Shown: positions 1 to 6,100 of the stretch, in pieces
How positions within the stretch are numbered: position 1 is the first letter of the stretch
How the letters are laid out: every line of letters begins with the position of its first letter
Assembly: GCF_042648145.1 (NCBI RefSeq)
Contig: NZ_JBHRWV010000008.1
Coordinates: 124,001 to 188,000, forward strand
Reading direction: 5' to 3'
DNA length: 64,000 nucleotides
Source of the DNA: Salinicoccus sesuvii
GTDB lineage: Bacteria; Bacillota; Bacilli; Staphylococcales; Salinicoccaceae
The notes under the pieces: generated by a model
Seen by the model: only the letters and a program-made list of their open reading frames with translations
Told to the model about the DNA's origin: nothing
Databases searched by the model: none
Translations under genes and position numbers: made by a program

Positions 1-33
1 ATTGATAACTCAGTGGTAAGGGGTAGTTGGTCG

Positions 34-378
34 CTACGCCTTACCGCCTTCTAAAATAGTGAACCTCTTTCCGCTTTGGGGTCTTTCACTGGTTGAGTGC
101 ATGTACTCTTTTAATTGTTTGATATTGTCTTCTGTCAGACTGAATTCTTTAGAATGTCTGATCATTTCTTCGGTAAGCTTTACGCCTTCCGCCTTATTCT
201 TCATCGATTCTTGATCTAGCTTTTCAATAAGCAACTGCGCAAAGTCGTAAATGCCGTTCTTTTCTAGCATCTTCATTTCTTCTAGTGCATCGGTGATGTG
301 TCCAACGGTACTTCCAATTAATTCACTGCGCCCAGTCACTCTACCGACAGCCCACAAATGTGTGCTTGTGTTTTCCAT
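34..378 (-). CDS. Hypothetical phage early protein, 114 aa
   Basis: I do not recognise a family. The product is a soluble, charged, mostly helical 114-residue protein with no membrane segment or signal peptide. Its start overlaps the stop of the antirepressor gene upstream in a TAATG arrangement, so the two are very probably translationally coupled in one leftward early transcript. The position directly after a Bro-N/KilAC antirepressor suggests a phage early function such as regulation or replication accessory, but nothing in the sequence shows which. It is the last complete element gene before the window edge; the 33 nt to its left hold no start I can support. Confidence 0.7.
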   Translation of the reverse strand: MENTSTHLWAVGRVTGRSELIGSTVGHITDALEEMKMLEKNGIYDFAQLLIEKLDQESMKNKAEGVKLTEEMIRHSKEFSLTEDNIKQLKEYMHSTSERPQSGKRFTILEGGKA

Positions 379-1160
379 TACGCGCCCTCCATTTCTTGTT
401 CAATCATCGGCAGATAACCGTGGTCTTTTAAAATTTTGTAAAGGAAAATTCTACCTTTCTGCGTCCACTTGGTATTCATCTTCACTGACACGCTGCCATC
501 ACTGCGTGGTACTTCGACAGGTTCGGAATGGGTATAGCCTTTCGCTTGATGTTTTGCGTATAGAAACCATTGATTGGACTGCTTGTATTGAACACCCAGT
601 TTATTCAAAGTTTTATTCATTGCTTGCGAGGACACGCCGTAGTCTTTAGCAATAGAAGTGATCGTGATCAGGCTTTTATTCTTGAGGATAAGGTCGTAGT
701 AATCTGCCTTGGGCTCCAATTCTTTAACCTTCATTTCTGCAATCGCCTGCTTATCTTTCGCTTCTTTGTAGTTCTGCAACAACTGAATCGCAGTATCAGG
801 ATCGCTCAGCATAGATTCGACTGTTTGTGATGTTGCGTACATTCCGTGTTGGCGGATGTCCTTTAAAACTTCTTTTACTTGTTTCTTAAACTTCTTGGCG
901 ATTGGCTTTCTGGACTGCATGAGCACTTCGTACATGCCATCTTCTGTAAGAAACCACATCTGACGATTTTGACCTGATGCAAGGATTGTTTGCATCAGCT
1001 TTTCATCATCATCAATACTCTTTAGCATTTCTGATGTCCTACTGTGTTCAATCCAATCAGCTACATCTTTCGCTAGAAACATCGGTTCCTCTTGCGTGCC
1101 GTAAATTTTAAAATTCTGGTTGAGTATGGTTTGTTCTGTTAATACTTGTAATTGTTCCAT
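378..1160 (-). CDS. Phage antirepressor, Bro-N plus KilAC domains
   Basis: This 260-residue protein matches the two-domain phage antirepressor architecture. Residues about 10-110 form a Bro-N domain (FLAKDVADWIEHSRTSEML, then WFLTEDGMYEVLMQSRK). A charged helical linker follows, and residues about 135-250 form a KilAC (ANT) DNA-binding domain with SITSIAKDYG-like helix-turn-helix character and a TQKGR segment near the end. In temperate phages such proteins act against the CI repressor or regulate early genes. It is read leftward from a GAAGG ribosome site, away from the Cro-like gene, and is coupled to the next gene. Family assignment is firm; the exact regulatory target is inferred. Confidence 0.9.
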   Translation of the reverse strand: MEQLQVLTEQTILNQNFKIYGTQEEPMFLAKDVADWIEHSRTSEMLKSIDDDEKLMQTILASGQNRQMWFLTEDGMYEVLMQSRKPIAKKFKKQVKEVLKDIRQHGMYATSQTVESMLSDPDTAIQLLQNYKEAKDKQAIAEMKVKELEPKADYYDLILKNKSLITITSIAKDYGVSSQAMNKTLNKLGVQYKQSNQWFLYAKHQAKGYTHSEPVEVPRSDGSVSVKMNTKWTQKGRIFLYKILKDHGYLPMIEQEMEGA

Positions 1161-1212
1161 GTTCTACCTTCTTTCTTTGTTATAATCTGCCTTATAGGAA
1201 GGGGGTGAAAAT

Positions 1213-1497
1213 ATGGGAAAACCTTACTTGATAACTTATGACTTGAAGTCGCCAAGCCCCAAATATGAGGAAGTCATTTCTACTATTAAAGAGACTCTTG
1301 CAACAAGTGGGTGGTGCAGTTACTGGAGGTCATCGTTTTTGATTAAATCTAGATATACTCCAGACCAGATGTTAGAAATGCTCAAGCCGTACATCAATAG
1401 TGGTGATAGATTCCTTATTATCGAAGTGGTGAATAATAAGCAGGGATGGTTAACTGAAAAGCAATGGAAGTTCATTAATGAAAATATTGTGGATTAG
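1213..1497 (+). CDS. Lone Cas2-like / SinR-family small protein
   Basis: The 94-residue product starts GKPYLITYDLKSP, a first beta strand ending in an aspartate as in Cas2 and VapD-like ferredoxin-fold proteins. It then has a WCSYWRSSFLIKS strand and a GDRFLIIEV strand. This order resembles the small proteins annotated as SinR family or Cas2-like in phages and plasmids; these are not the Bacillus SinR regulator. A strong ribosome site (GGAAGGGGGTG) precedes the ATG. It runs rightward inside an otherwise leftward early region, divergent from the antirepressor gene, and its last 23 nt overlap the tail of a convergent 52-residue gene. No cas genes or repeats are nearby, so CRISPR adaptation is unlikely. 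A nuclease or toxin-like role is only inference. Confidence 0.65.
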   Translation: MGKPYLITYDLKSPSPKYEEVISTIKETLATSGWCSYWRSSFLIKSRYTPDQMLEMLKPYINSGDRFLIIEVVNNKQGWLTEKQWKFINENIVD

Positions 1498-1633
1498 TCA
1501 TTCCTGGTCCGCCTTTTGATGGACCTCTCGAATCCTCAGGGATCCATTTAGAACCTTCTTTTTCACTCGCAATCCTCTTTGCGATAACCGCCATTGTCAC
1601 TAGGAGGGTTGCTCCTACTAATAGTTTCTTCAT
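1475..1633 (-). CDS. Small membrane or secreted protein, 52 aa
   Basis: A short leftward gene reads MKKLLVGATLLVTMAVIAKR at its start, then a charged, Gly/Pro-rich tail ending NPQYFH. The N terminus is a single hydrophobic helix with two lysines before it, so the product is either a one-pass membrane protein or a small exported peptide. It has an excellent ribosome site, AAGGAGGCGTAACATG, the same 16 nt that precede the gene at 1862-2098. That identity supports it being real despite its size. It overlaps the 3' end of the Cas2-like gene by 23 nt. Function unknown; holin-like, toxin-like or exclusion roles are possible but not shown. Confidence 0.6.
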   Translation of the reverse strand: MKKLLVGATLLVTMAVIAKRIASEKEGSKWIPEDSRGPSKGGPGMTNPQYFH

Positions 1634-1679
1634 GTTACGCCTCCTTTTGATATACTCCCTTTAGGTGGGAGGTGATTAA

Positions 1680-1949
1680 ATGAGTAAAAAGATTCCTGAA
1701 CAAGAATTTGCTTTGGCTGTGGTTCAGGCTACAAATCTAGATGGTTCTGACGATGAAAATATTGAGCGAGCACTCGATATTTATTGGAAGGCTTATGAGC
1801 GTTGCGTAGAAATCAACGAAAGTAATAAGAAGCCAGCCAGGACATCTCGTCACAATCCCGGCTATGAGTCCATTTCTTTAATGAGTTGTTGGAGTAAAGT
1901 GGATTGTAGTTCCAAATCTTCTTTGCTCCTGTCTTTGCTAACTTGTTGA
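1680..1949 (+). CDS. Hypothetical phage protein, 89 aa
   Basis: The first about 60 residues (SKKIPEQEFALAVVQATNLD onward) are acidic and helical and look like a genuine small phage protein. A strong GGGAGGTGATTAA ribosome site sets the ATG. The last 28 or so residues are Ser/Leu/Cys-rich and are antisense to the 3' end of the gene at 1862-2098, so the C terminus may be an out-of-frame extension caused by a lost stop. Start and first part are supported; the end is less certain. I do not recognise a family. Like the Cas2-like gene it runs rightward within the leftward early region. Confidence 0.5.
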   Translation: MSKKIPEQEFALAVVQATNLDGSDDENIERALDIYWKAYERCVEINESNKKPARTSRHNPGYESISLMSCWSKVDCSSKSSLLLSLLTC

Positions 1950-2098
1950 CCAAAGAAATCAAAGGCATCTGAGACAGGTCCGTAAATGTTGTCTTCCGGC
2001 CCGCCAGCAATGAGTAATTTCTCTGCACCAGTCCTTCTTTTTAATTCATCCGCAAGTGCTTGATTCGAATGCGACTTCAATGATTTACGTTTTAACAT
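1862..2098 (-). CDS. Hypothetical phage early protein, 78 aa
   Basis: The product begins MLKRKSLKSHSNQALADELK and is a basic-then-acidic soluble protein without a recognisable domain. Its start has the strong AAGGAGGCGTAACATG context seen also at 1633. It lies directly after the Cro-like gene (11 nt gap) on the same strand, so it is probably the second gene of the leftward early operon. The region RKSLKSHSNQALADELKRRT could be a short DNA-binding or excisionase-like segment, but I cannot support that. Its 3' end overlaps the 3' end of the rightward gene at 1680-1949. Confidence 0.6.
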   Translation of the reverse strand: MLKRKSLKSHSNQALADELKRRTGAEKLLIAGGPEDNIYGPVSDAFDFFGQQVSKDRSKEDLELQSTLLQQLIKEMDS

Positions 2099-2109
2099 GT
2101 TACGCCTCC

Positions 2110-2331
2110 TTAATTTATTTTTTCTTTGTCGTACGATACGCTTACCTTATCTTCAAAAAAAATAGTCCATTCTACGTTGAATACCACCGCCAACTTCATC
2201 GCCATAGGTACAGTAATATTTCGATTCCCCTGTTCATAACTTGATATAGTACCAGTTGAAGCCCCTACTTTCTTCGCAAGTTCCTCTTGTGTGTATCCGT
2301 GGCTTGTGCGGAACTCTTTAAGATTGCTCAT
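2110..2331 (-). CDS. Cro-like XRE-family regulator
   Basis: This 73-residue protein is almost entirely one XRE helix-turn-helix: LKEFRTSHGYTQEELAKKVG, then STGTISSYEQGNRNITVP. It is read leftward, divergent from the CI-like repressor gene at 2494, in the classic lysis/lysogeny switch layout. I chose the ATG at 2331 because GGAGG lies 8 nt upstream; an in-frame GTG at 2340 sits inside that ribosome site. It probably binds the same four 17-bp operators between the two genes and opens the lytic early operon. Its role as Cro is inferred from position and size. Confidence 0.88.
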   Translation of the reverse strand: MSNLKEFRTSHGYTQEELAKKVGASTGTISSYEQGNRNITVPMAMKLAVVFNVEWTIFFEDKVSVSYDKEKIN

Positions 2332-2348
2332 TCTTATCACCTCCTAAC

Positions 2349-2467
2349 TACAACATTTCGTTGTACTAAAAATATACTACGATACGTTGCACTTGTAAAG
2401 TATAAACTACAACATTTTGTTATATTTTATTATTTCTCTCTAAAACAAAGTATTACATTTTGTTATA
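2349..2467. promoter_or_regulatory. Lysis/lysogeny operator array, four 17-bp sites
   Basis: Between the Cro-like and CI-like genes are four related sites. The best is TACAACATTTCGTTGTA (2349-2365), a perfect 6-5-6 inverted repeat. Variants lie at 2375-2391, 2408-2424 and 2451-2467. One sits inside the leftward early promoter spacer, one just downstream of it, one upstream of its -35, and one over the -10 of the repressor gene. This is the arrangement expected for CI/Cro control; binding is inferred. Confidence 0.7.
2371..2399 (-). promoter_or_regulatory. Leftward early (cro) promoter
   Basis: On the minus strand TTTACA (2394-2399) and TATATT (2371-2376) are separated by 17 nt. The operator at 2375-2391 fills the spacer, so repressor binding there should block RNA polymerase directly. 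Confidence 0.6.
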
Positions 2468-2469
2468 CT
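2464..2469 (+). promoter_or_regulatory. Possible -10 of the repressor promoter
   Basis: TATACT lies 24 nt before the chosen repressor ATG and overlaps the operator at 2451-2467. No good -35 is visible at 17 nt, so the promoter may be weak or need activation. Autoregulation by the repressor is inferred. Confidence 0.4.
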
Positions 2470-2493
2470 TCAATTATGAAAGGGTGTGATTCT

Positions 2494-2838
2494 ATGGTAG
2501 GAGATAAATTAGTAGAACTTAGGAAGGCTAAAAGAAAAACGCAACAAGAAATGGCAGATATACTAGGCGTTGTTAAGGGTACATATTCTTCTTATGAACA
2601 GAATAGGCGCACTCCTGATAGTGAAATGCAGATTAAAATTGCTGACTATTTTGGTATCACATTGGATGAGTTGAACGGTAGAGAGTATAGTCGTAACGAC
2701 CCTTTCGAAGATGCCGACGCGCTCATGTTTTCCGACAAGGAAGGATTCGACAATCTTTCCGAAGAGGACAAGCAAGAATTGAAAGATATGCTGAATGATC
2801 AACTAGAATACTGGATAAATAAGAAGAATAAGAAATGA
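2494..2838 (+). CDS. CI-like XRE-family phage repressor
   Basis: The 114-residue product has an N-terminal XRE helix-turn-helix at about residues 4-60 (LVELRKAKRKTQQEMADILG, then GTYSSYEQNRRTPDS), followed by an acidic C-terminal region rich in Asp/Glu. It lacks a LexA/S24 peptidase domain, so it cannot self-cleave in the lambda manner and is closer to ImmR-type repressors inactivated by an ImmA protease; a candidate protease lies at 4450-4896. I chose the ATG at 2494 because AAAGGGTG lies at the right distance, although the open frame extends further 5'. The stop overlaps the next gene's start by 4 nt (ATGA), so the K+ channel is translationally coupled to it. Confidence 0.88.
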   Translation: MVGDKLVELRKAKRKTQQEMADILGVVKGTYSSYEQNRRTPDSEMQIKIADYFGITLDELNGREYSRNDPFEDADALMFSDKEGFDNLSEEDKQELKDMLNDQLEYWINKKNKK

Positions 2839-3530
2839 AACGGCTAACGCTAGTATACGAACTGATCATGTTCACTCTGGCAATCATTTCGGTTTCACTG
2901 ATATGGTCTGAATCTCAGCAGTTTCAATATATAGATCGAATTGTTTGGTTTATTTTTCTAGTGGATGTTTCTGTGAGAGTGATATCGTCAGATAACAAGA
3001 AAGAATGGTTTAAAAACAATTACTTTGATGTCATTGCAATTATTCCATTCGATGCCATTTTCCAGTTAGCGCGTTTCGCGAGGCTCTTTAGAGTCATTCG
3101 GCTTGTGTTGATTGGAAGACACTTCTTAGCTCCACTTTTTGGTATCCTAAGAACAAATGGTTTAAATAAAGTCATAGCAGTAACGTTCATCAGTCTATTG
3201 GTCTCAGCAATACCTATCAGGATTTTCGAACCATCGATAGCCACCTACATGGACGCAATTTGGTGGACGATTGTTACAACGACTACTGTTGGGTATGGGG
3301 ATATTAGTCCGGAGACAGTCATCGGCAGAATTATTGCTATATACTTGATGCTTGTTGGCATTGGATTGGTCGGTATGATTACCGGCTCTATTGCCACCTA
3401 CTTCATAACAGAAGAAGATCAAGATGACACAAAGGAATACATTAAAAATGAAGTCGATAAGCTTGGGAATCTTACAAATCAGGAAATCGACCGATTGGTT
3501 AGAGTTATTGATACTTATCGAAATAACTAG
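2835..3530 (+). CDS. Prophage-borne voltage-gated type K+ channel
   Basis: The 231-residue protein has the full six-helix Kv layout. Helices S1 to S3 fall at about 5-24, 34-51 and 62-78. S4 carries arginines at 80, 83, 86 and 89, one every third residue as in a voltage sensor. S5 is at about 110-128, the pore loop carries the K+ selectivity signature TTTTVGYGD at 148-156, and S6 is at about 162-190. A short acidic cytoplasmic tail follows. Known channels with these features conduct K+ across the plasma membrane in response to voltage. Its start overlaps the repressor stop by 4 nt, so it should be expressed in the lysogen. A terminator follows at 3529. Why a prophage encodes it is not known; altered membrane potential or exclusion of other phages are guesses. 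Confidence 0.9.
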   Translation: MKRLTLVYELIMFTLAIISVSLIWSESQQFQYIDRIVWFIFLVDVSVRVISSDNKKEWFKNNYFDVIAIIPFDAIFQLARFARLFRVIRLVLIGRHFLAPLFGILRTNGLNKVIAVTFISLLVSAIPIRIFEPSIATYMDAIWWTIVTTTTVGYGDISPETVIGRIIAIYLMLVGIGLVGMITGSIATYFITEEDQDDTKEYIKNEVDKLGNLTNQEIDRLVRVIDTYRNN

Positions 3531-3546
3531 GGCGACGCCCTTTTAT
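3529..3546 (+). terminator. Terminator of the repressor/K+ channel operon
   Basis: A short AGGGC/GCCCT stem with a 3-nt loop is followed by TTTT, starting at the stop codon of the K+ channel gene. The stem is only 5 bp, so strength is uncertain. Confidence 0.55.
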
Positions 3547-3605
3547 TTATAAATTAATAAGCCAATTTCATACATTATTGGTATTGGTTATAAGGGGGAC
3601 TCACG

Positions 3606-4352
3606 TTGAAGAAATACTTATTGAGTGGTGGATTTGCCGCAGTATTAATGCTTGGCGCTTGTGGTGGAGGAGAATCTGCTGAAGAGTCGACAGAAGAAAC
3701 GGCTGATGAGGAAACTACAGAAGAGACAACCGAAGAAGCCGACACAGTAGCAGAGAGCACAGAGGAATCTACGGAAGAAGAAACGACTGAAGAGGAAACT
3801 GCTGGATCAACAGAAGCGACTGAACAAGCTGAGGCGGAAGGGAAAGAAGAAATTGCATCGGAAGTCGACGCAGACACTGACGTAGTTGAGGAAGTGAGCG
3901 AAGACAACGCAGCGATGCATACAGTGGTTGATGAAACGCTGGAATTGGATACTGTTAATCTAACTGTAGAAGAAGCGATTATCACTAATGTCGAAACGAA
4001 CCAAATGGATGCCGCTATGATTACTTCCAGAGATGTAGAGGCTGGGCAAGTAGTTGAAGTGCTAGCTATTAAATACACTCTTGAAAATACAACAGATGAT
4101 CCGCGCACGTTTTTTATTGATCAGTCTGAAATAGTAACATCCACCGGGCAGCAGCTTAGCCCTGAAATGCTTCTATCGGAAGGTCTGACACCTAACATGC
4201 AAGGCGCTGTATCTTCTACTGGAACCGTATTGTACCTGTTGGATGATGGGACTGGAGAATCAGTTGAATGGGTAGACGTTCTCCTGCCAATGGTAGCAGA
4301 CAGAGACTTTAATATGTACACTGATGAACAAAAATACAGAATCGAATTTTAA
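3606..4352 (+). CDS. Prophage surface lipoprotein with acidic linker
   Basis: The 248-residue product starts at a TTG (ribosome site AAGGGGGAC) and has a lipobox MLGAC with the lipidated cysteine at residue 19, so it should be anchored on the outer face of the membrane. Residues about 20-105 are an extremely acidic Glu/Thr/Ser-rich linker. Residues about 110-248 form a beta-rich domain resembling DUF4352/telokin-like lipoprotein domains (VLAIKYTLENTTDDPRTFF). It is a single transcription unit: terminators lie on both sides. In the lysogeny module it is a candidate lysogenic conversion or superinfection-exclusion factor, by position only. The linker style matches the host cytochrome lipoprotein at 39169-39630. 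Confidence 0.85.
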   Translation: MKKYLLSGGFAAVLMLGACGGGESAEESTEETADEETTEETTEEADTVAESTEESTEEETTEEETAGSTEATEQAEAEGKEEIASEVDADTDVVEEVSEDNAAMHTVVDETLELDTVNLTVEEAIITNVETNQMDAAMITSRDVEAGQVVEVLAIKYTLENTTDDPRTFFIDQSEIVTSTGQQLSPEMLLSEGLTPNMQGAVSSTGTVLYLLDDGTGESVEWVDVLLPMVADRDFNMYTDEQKYRIEF

Positions 4353-4365
4353 TATACATCACCAG

Positions 4366-4401
4366 CTGACCACTGGCACTATATGTGGTCAGTACTTTTT
4401 T
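4366..4401 (+). terminator. Terminator after the prophage lipoprotein
   Basis: Perfect 8-bp stem CTGACCAC/GTGGTCAG with an 11-nt loop, followed within 3 nt by a run of T. It ends the lipoprotein transcript before the metallopeptidase gene. Confidence 0.8.
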
Positions 4402-4449
4402 ACCATTAAAACCGAACACACGTTCTAATTCAAGGGGGATTCAAGGTTT

Positions 4450-4896
4450 ATGCGTATTGAAGAGAAAGTCAACGAGATAGTGGAACGGTGCGTCACAGAT
4501 CGCCTAGACTTAAACATTCCACATTTGTCATACATGTTTTCTGTGCACGTTATGTATAACCACATCAATACGACCTATATGTCTAGGCGTGGGATTGATA
4601 TCATCGCGCTTAAGGTGGAGAATCAATTTAAGATGTGGGAGAACTTTTGCCACGAAGCCGGCCATATGTTCCTGCACTGCACGAATCAGAATCACATGCC
4701 AAAGACGTTTAACGATAAACAGGAAGCAGAGGCTGCGCGCTTTGCCCTACTCCTCATGATGCCTGAGAAACTGATTATGCAGCACCAGTTATATGAAGCG
4801 CGCGATATTGCCAACTACTTTGGCGTGCCGATTGATATGGCCTTACAACGTATCGAGATGCTGATTGAAAGAACACGCATTACAACGTTTAATTAG
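4450..4896 (+). CDS. ImmA/IrrE-family metallopeptidase
   Basis: The 148-residue protein has the zinc protease motif HEAGH at residues 68-72 and a downstream glutamate ligand region KQEAEAARFALLLMMP at about 90-105, as in ImmA/IrrE (DUF955) peptidases. In ICEBs1 and several phages, ImmA cleaves the ImmR repressor to induce the element. Here the likely substrate is the S24-lacking repressor at 2494-2838, although the two genes are separated by the K+ channel and lipoprotein genes. It lies 11 nt before the integrase gene and is probably co-transcribed with it. A ribosome site GGGGGATTCAAGG precedes the ATG. Catalysis is well supported; the substrate is inferred. Confidence 0.9.
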   Translation: MRIEEKVNEIVERCVTDRLDLNIPHLSYMFSVHVMYNHINTTYMSRRGIDIIALKVENQFKMWENFCHEAGHMFLHCTNQNHMPKTFNDKQEAEAARFALLLMMPEKLIMQHQLYEARDIANYFGVPIDMALQRIEMLIERTRITTFN

Positions 4897-4907
4897 GAGG
4901 GATTGGA

Positions 4908-5969
4908 ATGCCAGTTTATAAAGATGAAACGAGAGGGACGTTTTATGTTCAATTATCCTATACGGATAAATTCGGCAAACGCAAGCATTATAAAAAGCGC
5001 GGGTTCAAACGGCGAAAAGAAGCCCGGCAACACGAAGAGGATTATATGCAACTGCTGGATGGCGACTCTATTAAAGATAAACTGCCGTTTGATGCGCTCG
5101 CCGAGGAATACAAAGCGTGGTACAAGGAGCGCCGGAAGCCATCGAGTTACAAAACGCTTGAGACACATTTGAATACACACCTGGCGCCCTATTTTAAGCA
5201 GATGAATGTACACGAGATGACGACAAGAGATGTATTGGACTATCAGCGCCATATGTTAGATAAGGATCTGAGCGCTTCTTACATTAAAAAGAATATTGTA
5301 TTTTTAGGGGCAATCGTGAAACACGGGGTCAAGTTTCATGAGCTCAGAAATAATGTGGTATCGATTGTGGGAAACATTGAGAAAGTGGATAAGATTGTCC
5401 GGAACTACTGGACGATGGAGGAGTTCGAAACATACTATGGAAGCCTAGAGGATGTCATGCATAAAGCGATATTTCGCACTTTATTTTACAGCGGCATCAG
5501 ACTTGGGGAGTTACGTGCACTAACCTGGCTAGATGTCAACTTCACACGAAACTATTTGAACATCAATAAGACCAACTATAAAGGCATTGTCGATGATCCA
5601 AAAAGTACTGCTTCCATTCGGCTAGTATTCTTACCGGATCATGTGATGGACATACTAAAAGCATATCAGGAATGGTACAAAGAGAATCTGCCCTATAAAC
5701 CAGAGTATGTGGTATTCGGCAGTTTTTATAAGTCAATTGGTGAGACAACCGTCGGCGTATGGCATAATGAAAATTTAAAGCATGTTAAATTGCACAGAAT
5801 CAAAGTGCACGAGTTTAGACATTCTCATGCCTCCGATTGTATCAACCGATTGAATATGGACCAGTATGCCCTGATGAAACGACTTGGTCATAGTGACACA
5901 AATCAGATTCAACGCATCTATGGTCATCTGTATCCAAGCTCGGCTCAAAGTGCCATCGAAGGGCTATAA
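4908..5969 (+). CDS. int: Tyrosine-recombinase integrase
   Basis: This 353-residue site-specific recombinase has an N-terminal arm-binding domain (residues about 1-50), a SAM-like core-binding domain (about 60-150) and a catalytic domain (about 165-353). The catalytic residues are visible: R198 in SGIRLGELR, H301 and R304 in HEFRHSHA, H328 in LGHSD, and the nucleophile Y338 in RIYGHLYP. It is the last gene of the element and points at the 3' end of ssrA, 86 nt away, the usual layout for integration at the tmRNA 3' end. The other attachment site must lie beyond the left edge. A GGAGGG ribosome site sets the start. Confidence 0.96.
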   Translation: MPVYKDETRGTFYVQLSYTDKFGKRKHYKKRGFKRRKEARQHEEDYMQLLDGDSIKDKLPFDALAEEYKAWYKERRKPSSYKTLETHLNTHLAPYFKQMNVHEMTTRDVLDYQRHMLDKDLSASYIKKNIVFLGAIVKHGVKFHELRNNVVSIVGNIEKVDKIVRNYWTMEEFETYYGSLEDVMHKAIFRTLFYSGIRLGELRALTWLDVNFTRNYLNINKTNYKGIVDDPKSTASIRLVFLPDHVMDILKAYQEWYKENLPYKPEYVVFGSFYKSIGETTVGVWHNENLKHVKLHRIKVHEFRHSHASDCINRLNMDQYALMKRLGHSDTNQIQRIYGHLYPSSAQSAIEGL

Positions 5970-6100
5970 ATAGGGGCTTTATGTGCCAAAACGCGCCCAT
6001 AGCGCGACCACAGCAAACAAAAAAGGCTCAACCACAGGGGTTAGAGCCTTTAACATGGAGACGGCGGGAGTCGAACCCGCGTCCAGAGACTTTGGCACAA
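5970..6100. other. Presumed attachment-site junction at ssrA 3' end
   Basis: The integrase stop and the tmRNA 3' end are 86 nt apart. The T-arm and acceptor part of ssrA (6056-6090) is the likely attB core, as for many tyrosine-integrase elements that insert into tmRNA or tRNA genes. The second copy cannot be seen because the left end of the element is outside the window, so the core limits are not defined here. Confidence 0.6.
6018..6051 (-). terminator. Bidirectional terminator between int and ssrA
   Basis: The stem GGCTC..GAGCC (6025-6029 with 6044-6048), extended by AACC/GGTT with one bulged base, has a T-run on the minus strand and a shorter T tract on the plus strand. It follows ssrA by 4 nt and also closes the integrase transcript. 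If the attachment core ends at the tmRNA acceptor, this terminator belongs to the element. Confidence 0.75.

Noticed and set aside
1178..1190. TATAAT at 1181-1186 as promoter of the Cas2-like gene
   Set aside because: No acceptable -35 lies 16-18 nt upstream; the nearest TTGTTC is 22 nt away. Left uncalled.
1213..1497. Cas2-like gene as part of a CRISPR-Cas locus
   Set aside because: No repeats, cas1 or effector genes are present in the window.
3575..4108. 177-residue Ser/Val-rich leftward frame
   Set aside because: It is the antisense shadow of the acidic Glu/Thr linker of the lipoprotein; no ribosome site and no domain.
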